From positions 4,259,606 through 4,323,605 of the forward strand of contig JAJEKV010000052.1 in the NCBI GenBank assembly GCA_021234155.1: DNA of 64,000 nt. The letters are read 5' to 3'. The stretch's first letter is position 1; each line of letters starts with the position of its first letter. Below, one piece after another: positions 22,214 to 33,215 of the stretch. A model generated the notes under the pieces. That model was not told the DNA's origin and made no database searches. It saw nothing but the letters and a program-made list of their open reading frames with translations. This stretch comes from Isoetes taiwanensis (lineage: Eukaryota; Streptophyta; Lycopodiopsida; Isoetales; Isoetaceae). Position numbers and translations under genes: made by a program.

Positions 22214-23751
22214 ACATATGTATGATACATGTGTACTACTCACGTGTATCATACACCTGCAGAAGGTCTATAAATCTATTCATGTATCTTAAAAATATAT
22301 GTATGATACATGGGTGTCATACCTGTGTACCTAACACATGCAGAAGGTGTATGATACCGAGTAAATATGTTTTCTAAATATTTCATGGTGGTGTATACAA
22401 CCCCTGCATAAGGTCTATGATACAGGGTACTCAACCCCTGCATAAGGTCTATACAACCCCCAAAATAAAAAAATTCCAGTTTACTAAAAATTTTCCCATT
22501 ATAATGAAATTGTGCTTGTTAGAAATAGATAAGAGCATCTGCATCAGGTCAAGCTGCTAAAGGTAGACTGTCCATTTTGTTATGGACAATCTTGCATTGG
22601 CTATAGAAATAAAAGGACAAGCGTCTTAAAATGATTGAGGATTATGAAAAAAATATCTGCAAAATTTGAGGTAAAGTATATATCTAAACAATATATGCTC
22701 TGTCGTCTATGTTTTTGCAGCTTACAGCTCTTCCATCATGGAAAACATCATTGTGTAGGTAATTTATACAAATATTTTGCCAGCATGTATTCTGCCCCAA
22801 AAATTATAGTGAATCTTTGTTAATAAAATGTAGATGCAGATTTGTGCAAGTCGATAAGGAGATTTGTGCAATGAATACAATTTAAGCTCTCTCATATGCA
22901 GAAATAGCATTATTATTGGTATTTGTTTCTGAACAGGAGTAATTATGGCCCACTGTACTGTTTTGAATTAGATGAAAAATCATAGATTATAGGGTATACA
23001 TGTGGATTATTCCTTTAAAATGCAAGGACTTGCTTTGTTAAAATGCCTAAAATGTGAAATCTAGAATAACATTTTCTAGGTCAGGGGACGTTCGAATTCT
23101 ATTTCATAATTTCTAACTAATTCATTCTCTCTCCGATTTTGAATTTTATGGAGCATTCTTGGTTCTTTAAGGCCACAAATGAATTGGGGAACCTAGGAAT
23201 TCTAGAATGAAAAGCCTCAGAAGTTGCAGATGACTTTGAATACTTTTTTTCAAGCGTTTAGAAATTCTAAGCTACAATTCCACCACTTGCCTAATTGTTC
23301 TTACAATGATGTCCCTTATAGAATTAAATGCCTATCATAGTGTCTTTATTTCCTAAACCAAAACCAAACATCAAGTAGTGAATTTGACCCACACCACAAT
23401 TGCTAGGAAGTGATTGATGCCCATGGTATATCTTGATCCACAACATGTGCTATCCATTGTATATCCTAACCCACGTTGTCTTGATATAAGTTAAAAGATA
23501 GCTACATTTGCATGCCATTTCACACCATAGAGAAAATCATGCCACCTTTTAAATAATTATAAACCACATCATCCATAAGAGTTACCTGTCAAACAAGGTG
23601 CAATTGGGTTCAACGCAACTTAATAACCTACATAACAATTACTTTACATGCCAAAAAAGTTGCAATTCTCCTATCTAAGGACATTAGAATAATATATTAC
23701 CCATTGAAAAAATTTTCTCAATGCATATCTTAAATGATGAGAACATGTATA
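22214..23751. other. Non-coding stretch with degenerate TGTATGATACATG repeats
   Basis: 22214-22470 contains four diverged copies of a phrase around TGTATGATACATG and CCTGCATAAGGTCTAT. The remainder to 23751 is AT-rich with no gene or RNA recognised. Confidence 0.45.
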
Positions 23752-24073
23752 GGGTGAAAGCATGCTACGGTGTACCACTTTTGGAACCCTCAAAAGTACC
23801 TACACTGGGTACTTTAAAAACTAGTACTTTCTGTTTTTTCTTCCCATTAAAAACAATTCAAAATTTTTGAATTGGAGGTCAATAACATGTCAATCTATAG
23901 GACTAGACGATAACAATACTATTAGAGACTAAAATGAATGAATCAACTCTCAAAATTATTGTTTATTGAGACATTTATACAAGTTCCCAGTACCCAATGC
24001 TGGGTACTTTTTTAGGTAGTTTTGCACTCCCTAAAAAGAACTTTAGATGGTACACCCTAGCATGCTTTTACCC
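23752..24073. mobile_element. 322-bp MITE with TA target duplication
   Basis: Left end GGGTGAAAGCATGCTACGG...TACCA and right end (reverse complement) GGGTAAAAGCATGCTAGGG...TACCA match at 24 of 26 positions. TA flanks both sides (23750-23751; 24074-24075), as for Tc1/mariner-type insertions. A second inner inverted match (AGTACC...GGGTACTT) extends the arms. There is no coding capacity. The superfamily is inferred from the TA duplication only. Confidence 0.75.
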
Positions 24074-24383
24074 TATAATACAAAGTAATATGACCATTGA
24101 ATGGTCAAAAACATATTGTCCAAATGTTAATACGGGGCTTTGAAATAATGGTGAAAATTTTTAAATGCTACTTTTGCAGATGCCATTATTATTTGAAACC
24201 TTATGCGCAGTGTTTTTTTTTTTTGTTCTGTACACCTAACTGCCACCAAAGTATAAGTTAATAATTGAAATAGAATACCATTATTGTCCCATTGGAACAA
24301 TTCAATACATCAAAGTTTTGTTTGCTATATGTATACTTATGTATGTCAACAACTTCATTGTTGTATAGTAGAACAGTACTTAT

Positions 24384-24412
24384 GCCCGGCAACGCCGGGC
24401 ACCCATTACTAG
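24384..24412 (+). mobile_element. Helitron-like 3' terminus, second copy
   Basis: Perfect hairpin GCCCGGCAACGCCGGGC (24384-24400), then 8 nt, then CTAG (24409-24412). The spacing is identical to the copy at 11076-11102. The following base is C rather than T, which is a weak point. The upstream limit of the element is unknown. Confidence 0.45.
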
Positions 24413-24504
24413 CTTAGTTAAGTTTGAAAAATAATTCATCTTGGGGTCTTTTTTTTTATTGGTGGTGTACAAAAAAGTAGTCCAGGACATCGGGTGCTTA
24501 ACGG

Positions 24505-27500
24505 GTGCTGGCGGACCTTCATCGTGACGTCCTGGCACCCGTCACTGTTTTTTTCCCTCCCCGCCATTTTTTCCCAACCTCCGGAACGGTTGATCTCGGA
24601 TCAATTTTGGAGGATCGACCGATTGTTTGTCCAAGTCAGCGATCCCTGGTATGTAGCAATTCGGGTGGTGCTTGGAATTTGCAATTGGCGGGCAAATTTT
24701 CCGAAGCTCCGTTAGCTGCTGCTTTTCTTTGCACATGTTTTTCAATGCAAGCGAATTGGGAAGGCGCATTCCTTTTGGCCATTTCTAAGAATGGAACAAG
24801 ATTTGATCCTAAGAATTTACTGTCTAGTTTGCATAATCTTGAAGAGCAATCCCAGCAATTTAAGCAGCTGTGTGGTCGGCTGGCTTCCAAAATTGCTGGG
24901 AGTACGCCTTATACTGAGCCTTTTGCAAATGTTGCTGATGTTCCAGACCAATCTTTTGGCTATGAATACATTCATGGTAATCAGTAGTTCACTAATCAGC
25001 AGTTCTTGGGTCATTGAATTTGGTTCTGTTATTGATTTGTTCTTAATTGGCAGAAGCTGAGAAAGATACACAATTTTCAACATATGATGCTACAGGTGTT
25101 GAATCTGCAGAAGACATTCAAGAACAGCACATGGAGGACCAAGTTGAAGCAGGTTATTGCTTTCATTTGCAATAAAATTTATTGCTTAATTTTCAGAAGT
25201 TTTATATTGCAGAATCTGGAAGAGAGAAAGAAGAGGATTTCTTTGTCCATGAAGACATCCAAGATTATGCAGAGGACATCCAAGACCAACACATGTATGA
25301 CAAAATTGAAGCAGGTTATTGGTGGTGTACTGACTTCCTTTGTGGTGCTTAAGTTATGTGCATTGTACTTTATTTTCATAACCGTTGTTATTTGCAGAAT
25401 CTGAAGTATAAGAAAATTTGTTAGTCTATAGGAAAATCGATGCACAAAGAAAAAGATAGCAGAGAGCAAGAAAAATAACAAGGGAGGCTGAATTGTTAGA
25501 AGATGACAAAGATCTGGAAGATGTTTTGAGCAAGAGAAGAAAACAACAAATGTCGAAGTTGATTGCAGAACATGCTAATAAGGTATGTCAAAAACTTTCA
25601 AAAAAGGAGAGGAAAGAAGTTCTTCAAGGTGCTGCTAAGTTGCTGCCAGAATATGAAATGTGTAAGTTGAAAGAATTAGGGACAATGACTAAGATTGTCA
25701 ACAACTTGAGGAATTCTCTTGCAAAGCATAAGTATGCCAGGTCGACGGATGTGCTTACAACAAGGACCTCAGCCATGGTATATGCTGTTGTACCTGGCAC
25801 TAATTACTTGGGAACTTCAAAGTGCCTGAACTTGAATAGAAGATATGTTACAACAGCAGTTCAGAGAAGGAAAACAGCAGAAATTGGTGATGGCCCATGG
25901 TCAATGTTTAAAAAGAAAACTAGATCTGATAAACTAAGCAGGAAACAACAAAAATTAGTAACTGATTTTTGAACTTTTTTTGAACTTTTTGAACTTAGAC
26001 ACGAGTTTCACCATGCAAGAAACATGTTATTAAGATTAGGCTTGGTAAAGGAAACAAGATAATGCATGCTCTTCAATTTTTGGAGGAAACTGAGGTTTTT
26101 TTTTTTTGTTTGAAATTTATCATTTCATTTCTTCACAATGCTAACCCTTTTTGTTGCTTTTAATGCAGTGCACTTTTTATACAAGATTTCGAAGAGAATA
26201 TCCAAATTTGAAGTATCTTTCTCAGCATCTCGTGCACTAAAACCTCCATTTGTTCGAAAAGTAAAGGATAGAGAAACTTGTTGTTGTGTGTACCACATGA
26301 GGCTTGACTATGTCAGACAAGCACTAAACAAAATTAGGCTGGATAGAAATTTTCATGGTGCTGACTGCAGTTGTACTTGTTCTGTCTGTGGTGCTGGACT
26401 GAAATGTGAAGCAAATGCAATGACCTACAAATCATCAAGTGATTTATGGAGGTCAATTGTATGTGCTAAGGACGTTGCAGATGAGTGGTATGCGCATGAC
26501 TGCATGTTGCTGAAATGCAAAGCCTGTGGCCCTTCTAGTTTACCTATGTGTCCTAAAGAATTGAGCAAGAGTTCAGGGCATTTGGTAGAATGGAAAACCT
26601 TTGACAGGGTATGTGAAGCACATTAAGTTTTTCCATTTGTGGTTGTCTTAAACTTCTTTTGTGGTTGTACTTTCTTCTTTTCAGGTTTTTGAATCAGCAA
26701 AAGAGGTTAATGGCAATGGTGGGACAAAATTGGTTCCAAAGCCAATTGTGAAGCTTGTATACAAGACCAGTTCAACAGCAGATGTGCTGTCTTATGCCAA
26801 AAATATTGTGACTGAATTCATTCCCCATAACTATGAGGCAAGGTGGCAAGCAAAGCAATTCAGAGAATGTCTAGGCACTTTCCCAGAAAACACTGTGGTA
26901 TCAGTCATAGATTTTGCTGAAAACTATACCTTCAAAATACAGCAGGAAATCCAAAGCTTGCATTGGAGAAATGATCAGTGCACAATACTTGTGCACATCA
27001 GTTACAGGCATGCAACAGCAAGAGAGGTTGAAGAGAACTCTTTCAGCAGTGGTGAGAGGAATATCATCAAGGAGACACATTTTTACATTTCGGATGATAG
27101 AGATCATGACACCTTATTCGTCCAGCACTGTCTTAAACAAGCATGCTGATTACTTGGCCAGCAAGTTAGTCAGATACAACAACCATAAATGTGGTCTGAT
27201 GGCTGCTCACACCAGTAGGGTGCAAGAACATTCTACTTTCTTGGGAGATTTTATAAGAGCGCTGACATTCCAATAAACTGGAACTACTTTGCTTCATATC
27301 ATGGAAAAGGTAAATTCAGATCAGTTTGAATTGGCCTACATTTTGTAAGATAATAGAAACAATTGTTTGAATGGCAGGTGAGCATGATGGGGCAGGGGCT
27401 GTTCTCAAGAGAGCACTCACACACGAAATGTTAAAGAGGAATTCCAAGCCTTTACGGGATGCTCATGATGTTGTTCAATTCTGCAGGGAACACTTCAAGA

Positions 27501-28350
27501 ATTCTGACAAACATAGGTACATTCTACTTCAAGGATTCATGACTGCTGTGACAGTGCTGTAGTACTAGACACTACTCAATGTTACTCGTTAATATGTGTT
27601 TGTAGGTATTTTTGGGAGATCAAGCTGGATGAAGTAAGCAGAGTTGAGCAGTTCGACTATGTTACTTTAACATGGTCCAGTAAATTTCATAGCATCAGGC
27701 CAGTGAACTCCAAGGATACCACTCAAGTTGCACATATGAATTACTCATGCTTTTGTCATAATTGTTGGGTGGGTAAGTACAGTAAATGCATACACAAAGA
27801 TAGGATAGGTACCTGGACGATTTCAGAATTAAGACCAGGGATTGAGGATGATGCTGCACTGGTTGATAGGCCAGTCTATGAGGGAGATGCTGAGTGGAAA
27901 TCAGACATTATAGATGTAGGAGAGAACTTTGCAGTGATTGCTCCAGCAGGTAAGGAGAAGGTTGATTTCTACATCTTAAAATGTACTGTACCTAAGCATG
28001 TTGCAGAAAGAGCATACAAAGATCCTTGGGGCCAAAAATTTGGGAGGAGGGAAGTGGTGATCACAGGCAAGTTTTATAAACTTGTGGGAGATAGCAGGTA
28101 TGAACTACTTGAATATGAGCCAGACTGTAGTGTTTACAGTCACTTGATTGTCTCCTGCAATTTTGACATGAAGGATATAGGATATAATATGTTTGAATTG
28201 GAGGATGATATCCATGAAAACATACTTGAAAGTTTGCAGACTCATTCACATATACTAGCCCAATGTGATGTTGCTGGTAACAAAGAATCTAACTATGAGC
28301 AAAGTCAACGAGCAAGTCGCACAGAGAAGACAACGAGAAGATCGCAGTAA
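24505..28350 (+). pseudogene. Eight-exon DDE-type DNA transposase, decayed, with BAH-like C-terminal region
   Basis: Exons joining in phase at GT/AG sites: to 24976; 25054-25152; 25213-25314; 25398-26094; 26169-26608; 26685-27309; 27378-27516; 27606-28350. Motifs in order: a Lys-rich region; CCCVYH near 26280; cysteine cluster CSCTCSVCGAGLKC (about 26370); VVSVIDFAENYTF (first acidic residue, about 26900-26935); WSDGC (second, about 27196-27210); SYHGK|GEHDGAGAVLKRALTHE across the 27309/27378 junction; SCFCHNCWVGKYSKC (about 27745-27790). The C-terminal ~130 residues (DFYILKC, YELLEYEP, YSHLIVSC) resemble a BAH-like domain. The FAENY...SDG...HGKGxHDGAGA pattern is that of a widespread but poorly named eukaryotic transposase group (from memory). 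It is broken by stops at about 25410, 25459, 25970 and 27216, and by frameshifts near 26207, 27130 and 27190. Confidence 0.78.
25054..25314 (+). repeat. Tandemly duplicated exon within the transposase gene
   Basis: Exons 25054-25152 and 25213-25314 encode related peptides ending in AEDIQEQHMEDQVEAG and AEDIQDQHMYDKIEAG. Both have phase-1 borders (G|AA ... GCA G|GT), so duplication keeps the frame. The start of the next exon (25398, again AA TCT GAA) continues the pattern, and the intron starts (GTTATTG) are also shared. Confidence 0.7.
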
Positions 28351-28890
28351 GTCAGCCAGACAAATCAGCGGTGCAAGTCAACAGAGAAGACAACATGCAA
28401 GTCAACAGGCAAGTCAAGAGAAAGACAAAGAGACAAGTCACAGGGCAAGGCAACAGAGAAGACAATATGCAAGTCAACAGACAAGTCAGCAGCCAACTCA
28501 ACAGCCAAGTCAGCATGCAATACAGCAAACAAGTCAGCAAGCAAGTCAGCAGCCAACTCAACAGCCAACTCAACAGCCAAGTCAGCAGACAACTCAGCAG
28601 CCAACTCTACAGCCAAGTCAACAGGCAAGTCAATAGACAAGTCGGCATCCAACTCAACAAATTAAGTCGGCGACCCATTTCGGCAGACCAACTCGCCCAC
28701 CAAGTCGGCCAGAGGCAAGTCGGAGGCAAGTCACAGAGCAAGTCGTCAGGGCAAGCCGGCCAGCCAAGTCAGCAGGCAAGCCTGCAAACAAGTCAGCAGG
28801 CAAGTCAGCAGACAAGTCAGCAGCCAACTCAACAGCCAAGTCAGCAGACAAGGCATCAAACAAGTCATCAGTCAAGTCAGCAGGCTTAAG
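28300..28890 (+). repeat. 12-bp coding-like minisatellite (CAAGTCAGCAGC type)
   Basis: About 45 units of a 12-bp repeat, mostly CAAGTCAACAGG, CAAGTCAGCAGC or CAACTCAACAGC. A 12-bp period keeps all frames open, giving Ser/Thr-Gln-Gln repeats in one frame and Asp-Leu-rich repeats on the other strand. It starts where the transposase frame ends (after NYEQSQRAS) but runs out of frame with it after the TAA at 28348-28350. Confidence 0.88.
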
Positions 28891-28929
28891 TGCAAAGCCA
28901 ACAATTGAACAATTGAGCAAGTGAGCCAT

Positions 28930-29020
28930 TAAACATTCATTCATTCATTCAATGTAACATTCATTCATTGTAACATTCTTATTCAATGTAACATTCATTC
29001 ATTGTAACATTCTTATTAGA
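28930..29020 (+). repeat. ATTC microsatellite with a ~30-bp higher-order repeat
   Basis: Runs of ATTCATTCATTC alternate with AATGTAACATTCTT; the composite unit repeats about three times between 28934 and 29017. It directly follows the 12-bp minisatellite. Confidence 0.7.
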
Positions 29021-29120
29021 ATATGTTATTCTTATTCACAATGTAATACCACAATGTATTCACAATGTTCATTACTTCATTATGGTATCTTACTTTATAA
29101 ACTTGGTACTAGAAACGCTT

Positions 29121-29137
29121 GCCCGGCGATGCCGGGC
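29121..29137 (+). repeat. GC hairpin of the same family as the Helitron-like termini
   Basis: GCCCGGCGATGCCGGGC is a perfect 7-bp stem and differs from the 24384-24400 hairpin in two loop bases. It is not followed by CTAG but by ATTAATCATGG, so it is only a candidate terminus. It lies about 700 bp past the transposase pseudogene. Confidence 0.4.
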
Positions 29138-29347
29138 ATTAATCATGGCGCATGGAATAGTATATATTGTGGAATGCATATGGTGAATGAAATGTATAGG
29201 CTGGACTGGAATGGCATGTATAGATGGAATGGAATATGTAGATATGTTAGAGTGCAAGCAGGCATTTTTTTATTTACTCATAGGACTTTGATTTTGGGAA
29301 AGATCTAGACCCACGTAATGATAGAATTTGTGTGTGTATGAGATACG

Positions 29348-29439
29348 TTTGCATATGTGTTAGATGTAGATGGATGTGCATGGAATCATGAAGTTTGCAT
29401 GTGTGTTAGATGTAGATGGATGTGCATGGAATCATGAAC
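29348..29439 (+). repeat. 46-bp tandem duplication
   Basis: TTTGCATATGTGTTAGATG...AATCATGAAG at 29348-29393 is repeated almost exactly at 29394-29439. It is non-coding. Confidence 0.85.
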
Positions 29440-29491
29440 TGGCTAATCATACTTTAGGGTGTGGAGACTCATTTATGTCAATGGAAGAATC

Positions 29492-29612
29492 AATATGTAG
29501 CATTATAACAGGGGGTTTTTTTTGTGATTTTATACGCTTTTTGGCATGGTTTTTATATGATTTCATGGGCGTATTGCACGAGGCATACTAATCAGTATAT
29601 CTAGAGTGCACA
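29492..29612 (+). repeat. Dispersed ~120-bp block, copy 2
   Basis: Second copy of the 11231-11351 block (see there). Differences are single-base changes and one homopolymer length change. It is followed by TTTTACAATGGTTTTGCC, itself similar to sequence after copy 1. Confidence 0.6.
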
Positions 29613-31668
29613 CTGAATTCTCATATTTGAATAGCATTTTATCTATGGTTTTACAATGGTTTTATTTGAATGTATCTATGGTTTTACAATGGTTTTGCCT
29701 TGTATGTTTTTGTTCCTTAAAAATTTAATTAATTTAATTTTATGAAGGCCATGCAAGCAACGAGGCATTCAACTTTAGGGTTCGACTTTAGGGTTCGTGG
29801 AAAGGGGATTTAGAGGACCATTTCTGGCAGTTTTCTCCTCGCTATCGCTTCTACAGTTCTATGGTTTCAGGACCCATCAGATTTGCTTCGGCTGCCAGAT
29901 GCACAAAATCCTTGACGGCAGCTTTATGGGAGGATTCGGCCTAACAATGGCTACAGGACCATTTTGGAGCAGAAACAAGTCCGGCGAAGATGCAGAGGTC
30001 GGCTCCAAGCTCCAGATTTTTCTATGGCAGGCACATTCTGGCAGGTTCAGCTTTTGCTTTCTTGTTCTTGTTTTTTCCTTGCGAAGGAGCTGACTTATTG
30101 AAGATCTGAAGCTCTTTGGCGAAGGGAAAATACAGAAGGAGATATACGTCCCCTTGGCTTCCGGGCATCTCTTCTACACAATTCGCAGGTAAGTGATTGC
30201 TCTCTCTACCCCTCCAAGGCAAATGATAATCCGAGATTCCATAAAGCTTCCAGCCATCGTTACAACTTAATGTAGGTGGAGCACTGTAAGAAGAAAGTGA
30301 TGCAAAACAGAGTATTCTACAAGAAGTCAAGCCCCAAGAACTCTGCCTTCGAGCTTTGTAGCATGCCATCAACGGCAGATAAAGACCTTGCTGATCACTG
30401 CATTGCTCTGTTCCCCCTTTATTGACTCGGCTATCTCACAGGTACACTGATTCTCATTTACAAGCTCGATTATGATTAGTTGTGCGGGTGCATATGTGTG
30501 GTCATTTGCTGCTAGCTCTGCCGATTTTGCAACGTTTAGTCAATTGCAATCAGTTGGAATGGAAGTTTTCGTACTAGAAAACTTGAATAAATGTTTTAAC
30601 TCAACACGAAAGCTGGATGTTGCTAATAGGGAGCCATTTTTTCCGGCACAAGTCATCCCGTCTTCTTTAAAGCACACTGGTAGCATCTTCTTCTTTGAAT
30701 TTTTGAGCTATTGCAGTCTCTTTTGTTTCGTATGCTAATTTGACACAGATGTTACCAATTTGGTGTAAAAGTACATGCTCTATTTAAGACCAGTTGAATC
30801 TTTCACTTTTAATGTGCTGGTTTTCTATCTTATATGATGATGCATTCATGGACTAGGAATCCATCGTTCAACATTTTGTGCAACTTTAAATCGATGGCGT
30901 TGTGGCATGGGTTCTTGGAACTCTCTTGGTAAATCATTTCGAGCAACAAAGCAGTTACATCTCTTGCAGTGATCTTTGTGCCCATACTGTGTTTTCTTGG
31001 TGTTGTGTTCTTTAGTACTTTGTATTTTTTATTGCTTACGGTGAGAAGATATCCATACAAGTCTATGCAACTTTCTGTTGGAAGGGTTTTTATTGACGAA
31101 TTTTTCCCTAACATGGGAGGCATTTATATCTATGTTACAAGACGGAAGAATATCAGAAAAACTGCTGGAGCTGCTATATGATCCTCGACCTCATTCATTT
31201 TCCAGGTTTTTGACTTCAACTATTTGAAAACTATGGCATCTGGAGACTGATTATTATGATACCATATCATGGTTATTTTATTACCATTTGATATATATGT
31301 TGTTTCACATTCTATTTGACGTATTATTATAGCATTTACCCACTAAACAACTGCAACAGGCTAACTGCTCTCTGCAGACTGTTTGATAGGCAAATCAACC
31401 AAGATTTGTATCGTATCTTAAACCACTATCCACTTTAAGTGCTCCAAAACTATTATAATACCTTTGCTATTTTCAATAACTCAATAAATTTCTAAATAAA
31501 ATGCTTTTATAGCATATATAATTATATTACATTATACGCTTTAATATTATAGTTACTCATGTTTCATTTTACTATATTCCCTTTTTTTTTCTTAATGCTG
31601 CATATTACATAACACATATTGCTACATGTTTTAAATGTCTTTTATATTCTCACGTCTATTTTTTTTTA
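29613..31668 (+). other. Region with exon-like segments but no recognised gene
   Basis: A consensus splice donor TTCGCAG|GTAAGTGA lies at 30182-30196 after a 30-codon open stretch (KLFGEGKIQKEIYVPLASG). An open frame at 30290-30420 (VFYKKSSPKNSAFELCSMP) and another at 30472-30738 have ordinary protein composition but no known domain. The segment could be the 5' part of an intron-containing host gene. Sequence to 31668 is AT-rich. Confidence 0.3.
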
Positions 31669-31837
31669 TGGCCCGAAGGGCCAAAAATTTTTTTTAGTAT
31701 AATAACCAACACATAACTACCATTGACATTAATAAATATAACCATTGGATCCAACACATTTAAATTAAAATCCCCCTTAAACCCCCTTTGATTTGGGTGC
31801 ATATTCACACGGGGGGTGACGTAGGGCAGCGAGAGCC
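31669..31837. repeat. MITE family A, half copy truncated at the left end of the RT element
   Basis: It holds the hairpin GGCCCGAAGGGCC (31671-31683) and the complete left arm (AGTATAATAACC ... TTTGGGTGCATATTCACAC), then stops in the element centre at GAGAGCCCTCATA, where the 2.9-kb repeat begins. In the complete copy at 42332-42809 the same point continues with ATTGTATTTTTGC. The matching second half is absent here. Confidence 0.82.
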
Positions 31838-32615
31838 CTCATACAGGTGAGTTTTTAGACCATATGATCAGTCTGTTTCTATACATGAGAGAAGCAGTTA
31901 AACTGATTAAAGATAAGTTGCCCCAGTAAACAATAACATTAGAGTTTGATTGTAACTTTTTATAGGGCCCCATCAATTAGACTAAACTTTGAAGAACAAG
32001 TTTGGGAAGCCCTTGTAGTGTACGTATTTATACACATTTAATCTGTCCTCAGCTTGGCCTGTTACTAACATTCATACTAAAAATGTTTGAATACAAACTT
32101 TGGCCTTTCTTGTGAATTATAAAATCCCCCAGTTAGACGTATTGTGCTTAAAGGCACTGGAAGAAATATAGAAAACTAAGGGAGGTCTACCTTTAAACTG
32201 TGTGCTAGCTATCACCATTAACTGATCTTTTGTTGCTTTGATATCTCTTACATTTTTGGCCAAATCTGACAATGGTCAAATACTAGGGAATATATGATAG
32301 TGGAGCAAATACACCTTGAACATTTGACGATTGCCTTTTTTGAGGCATTTAATGAATAAGAGTTTACCTATGAAATTCTATGACCATTCGTAATTATTAT
32401 TTTTAGTATTACTCTCTCTTAGATTTAGGAGACAGTAAATCTCTGACCATAGTACACCAGACTTAATTGCGGTCTGGTAAAACTGTAAAGATAAAGTTTA
32501 GAGCGGGAGGATCTTTTGCATGAGATCTACTTAAACATCTCAATAGGAATTCTGCTCTAAAAAACCAACAAACTTTGTACACTGGTGTCTGTTTTTTCGG
32601 ATCATCCTACCTTGT

Positions 32616-32723
32616 ATGATTATGGCACCAAAGCGTGGACCTGGACGCCCTCCCGGATCGAAAAATATAAGAGGAAGAGGCAATCCTTTTGGGCCAAGAA
32701 GAACGTCTCCACCGCCAAACTAG
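32616..32723 (+). pseudogene. AT-hook protein ORF, truncated copy in repeat A
   Basis: It begins exactly as the copy at 40216 (MIMAPKRGPGRPPGSKN, the AT-hook) but stops at TAG 32721-32723. Repeat B has CACCTGGCCAAA where this copy has CACCGCCAAA, a 2-bp difference that shifts the frame. Residual similarity downstream shows that it once matched the full 97-residue ORF. Confidence 0.7.
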
Positions 32724-32969
32724 GAATGCACAGTCGCCAATATTTTCAAAAAGATGTTTGATGCGTAATGCTACAACAAGAAATGCCGGCTTTGAGAATA
32801 CTGAGAACCTGTCTACAACAATCCGGCCGTGATTGACTTGGAAACAAATCGAGGAGGCTGACCGAACACGAGAGGCGATCTAAATGAGGTCTTCTTTCAT
32901 TTGCTTTAACTTGAGATTCAAATGGACCTTCACATAAACGCTTGGTAGACTTTTTTTAGGACATAAAAA

Positions 32970-33215
32970 ATGGGTTCTAAGGGAATTCATACAGCTTTAG
33001 AAAGTCTATTTAACCCAACAATCTCTGGCTCTCTGGCTGATAATGATTATCTAAGTATCCCAAGGAAAGGTTCGGATGCTAACGAGGAGACTAGAGCATT
33101 CAGAAATATGCCCTATACCACCTTCTACTTACTGTTATTGTTGCTGGAATTGCATGTAAACTCCCATACTAATCTACCATTTCGGATTTATCATTTTTGG
33201 AGAATAGAAACGTAA
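32970..33215 (+). CDS. Unrecognised 81-residue ORF, repeat A
   Basis: It starts MGSKGIHTALESLFNPT, shows SGSLADNDYLSIPRKGSD, then a Leu-rich hydrophobic run (TFYLLLLLLEL) that could be a membrane segment. It is nearly identical to 40569-40823, with differences at residues about 38, 49 and at the C-terminus. Both copies are open, which suggests coding, but recent duplication alone would also keep them open. No family recognised. Confidence 0.4.
   Translation: MGSKGIHTALESLFNPTISGSLADNDYLSIPRKGSDANEETRAFRNMPYTTFYLLLLLLELHVNSHTNLPFRIYHFWRIET

Noticed and set aside
28352-28944. Minus-strand Asp-Leu-rich and Trp-Leu-rich frames
   Set aside because: They are the reverse translation of the 12-bp minisatellite and have no independent support.
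29797-30093. 98-codon plus-strand frame as a gene
   Set aside because: No domain, odd composition, and a better explanation is untranslated or intronic sequence of an unrecognised transcript.
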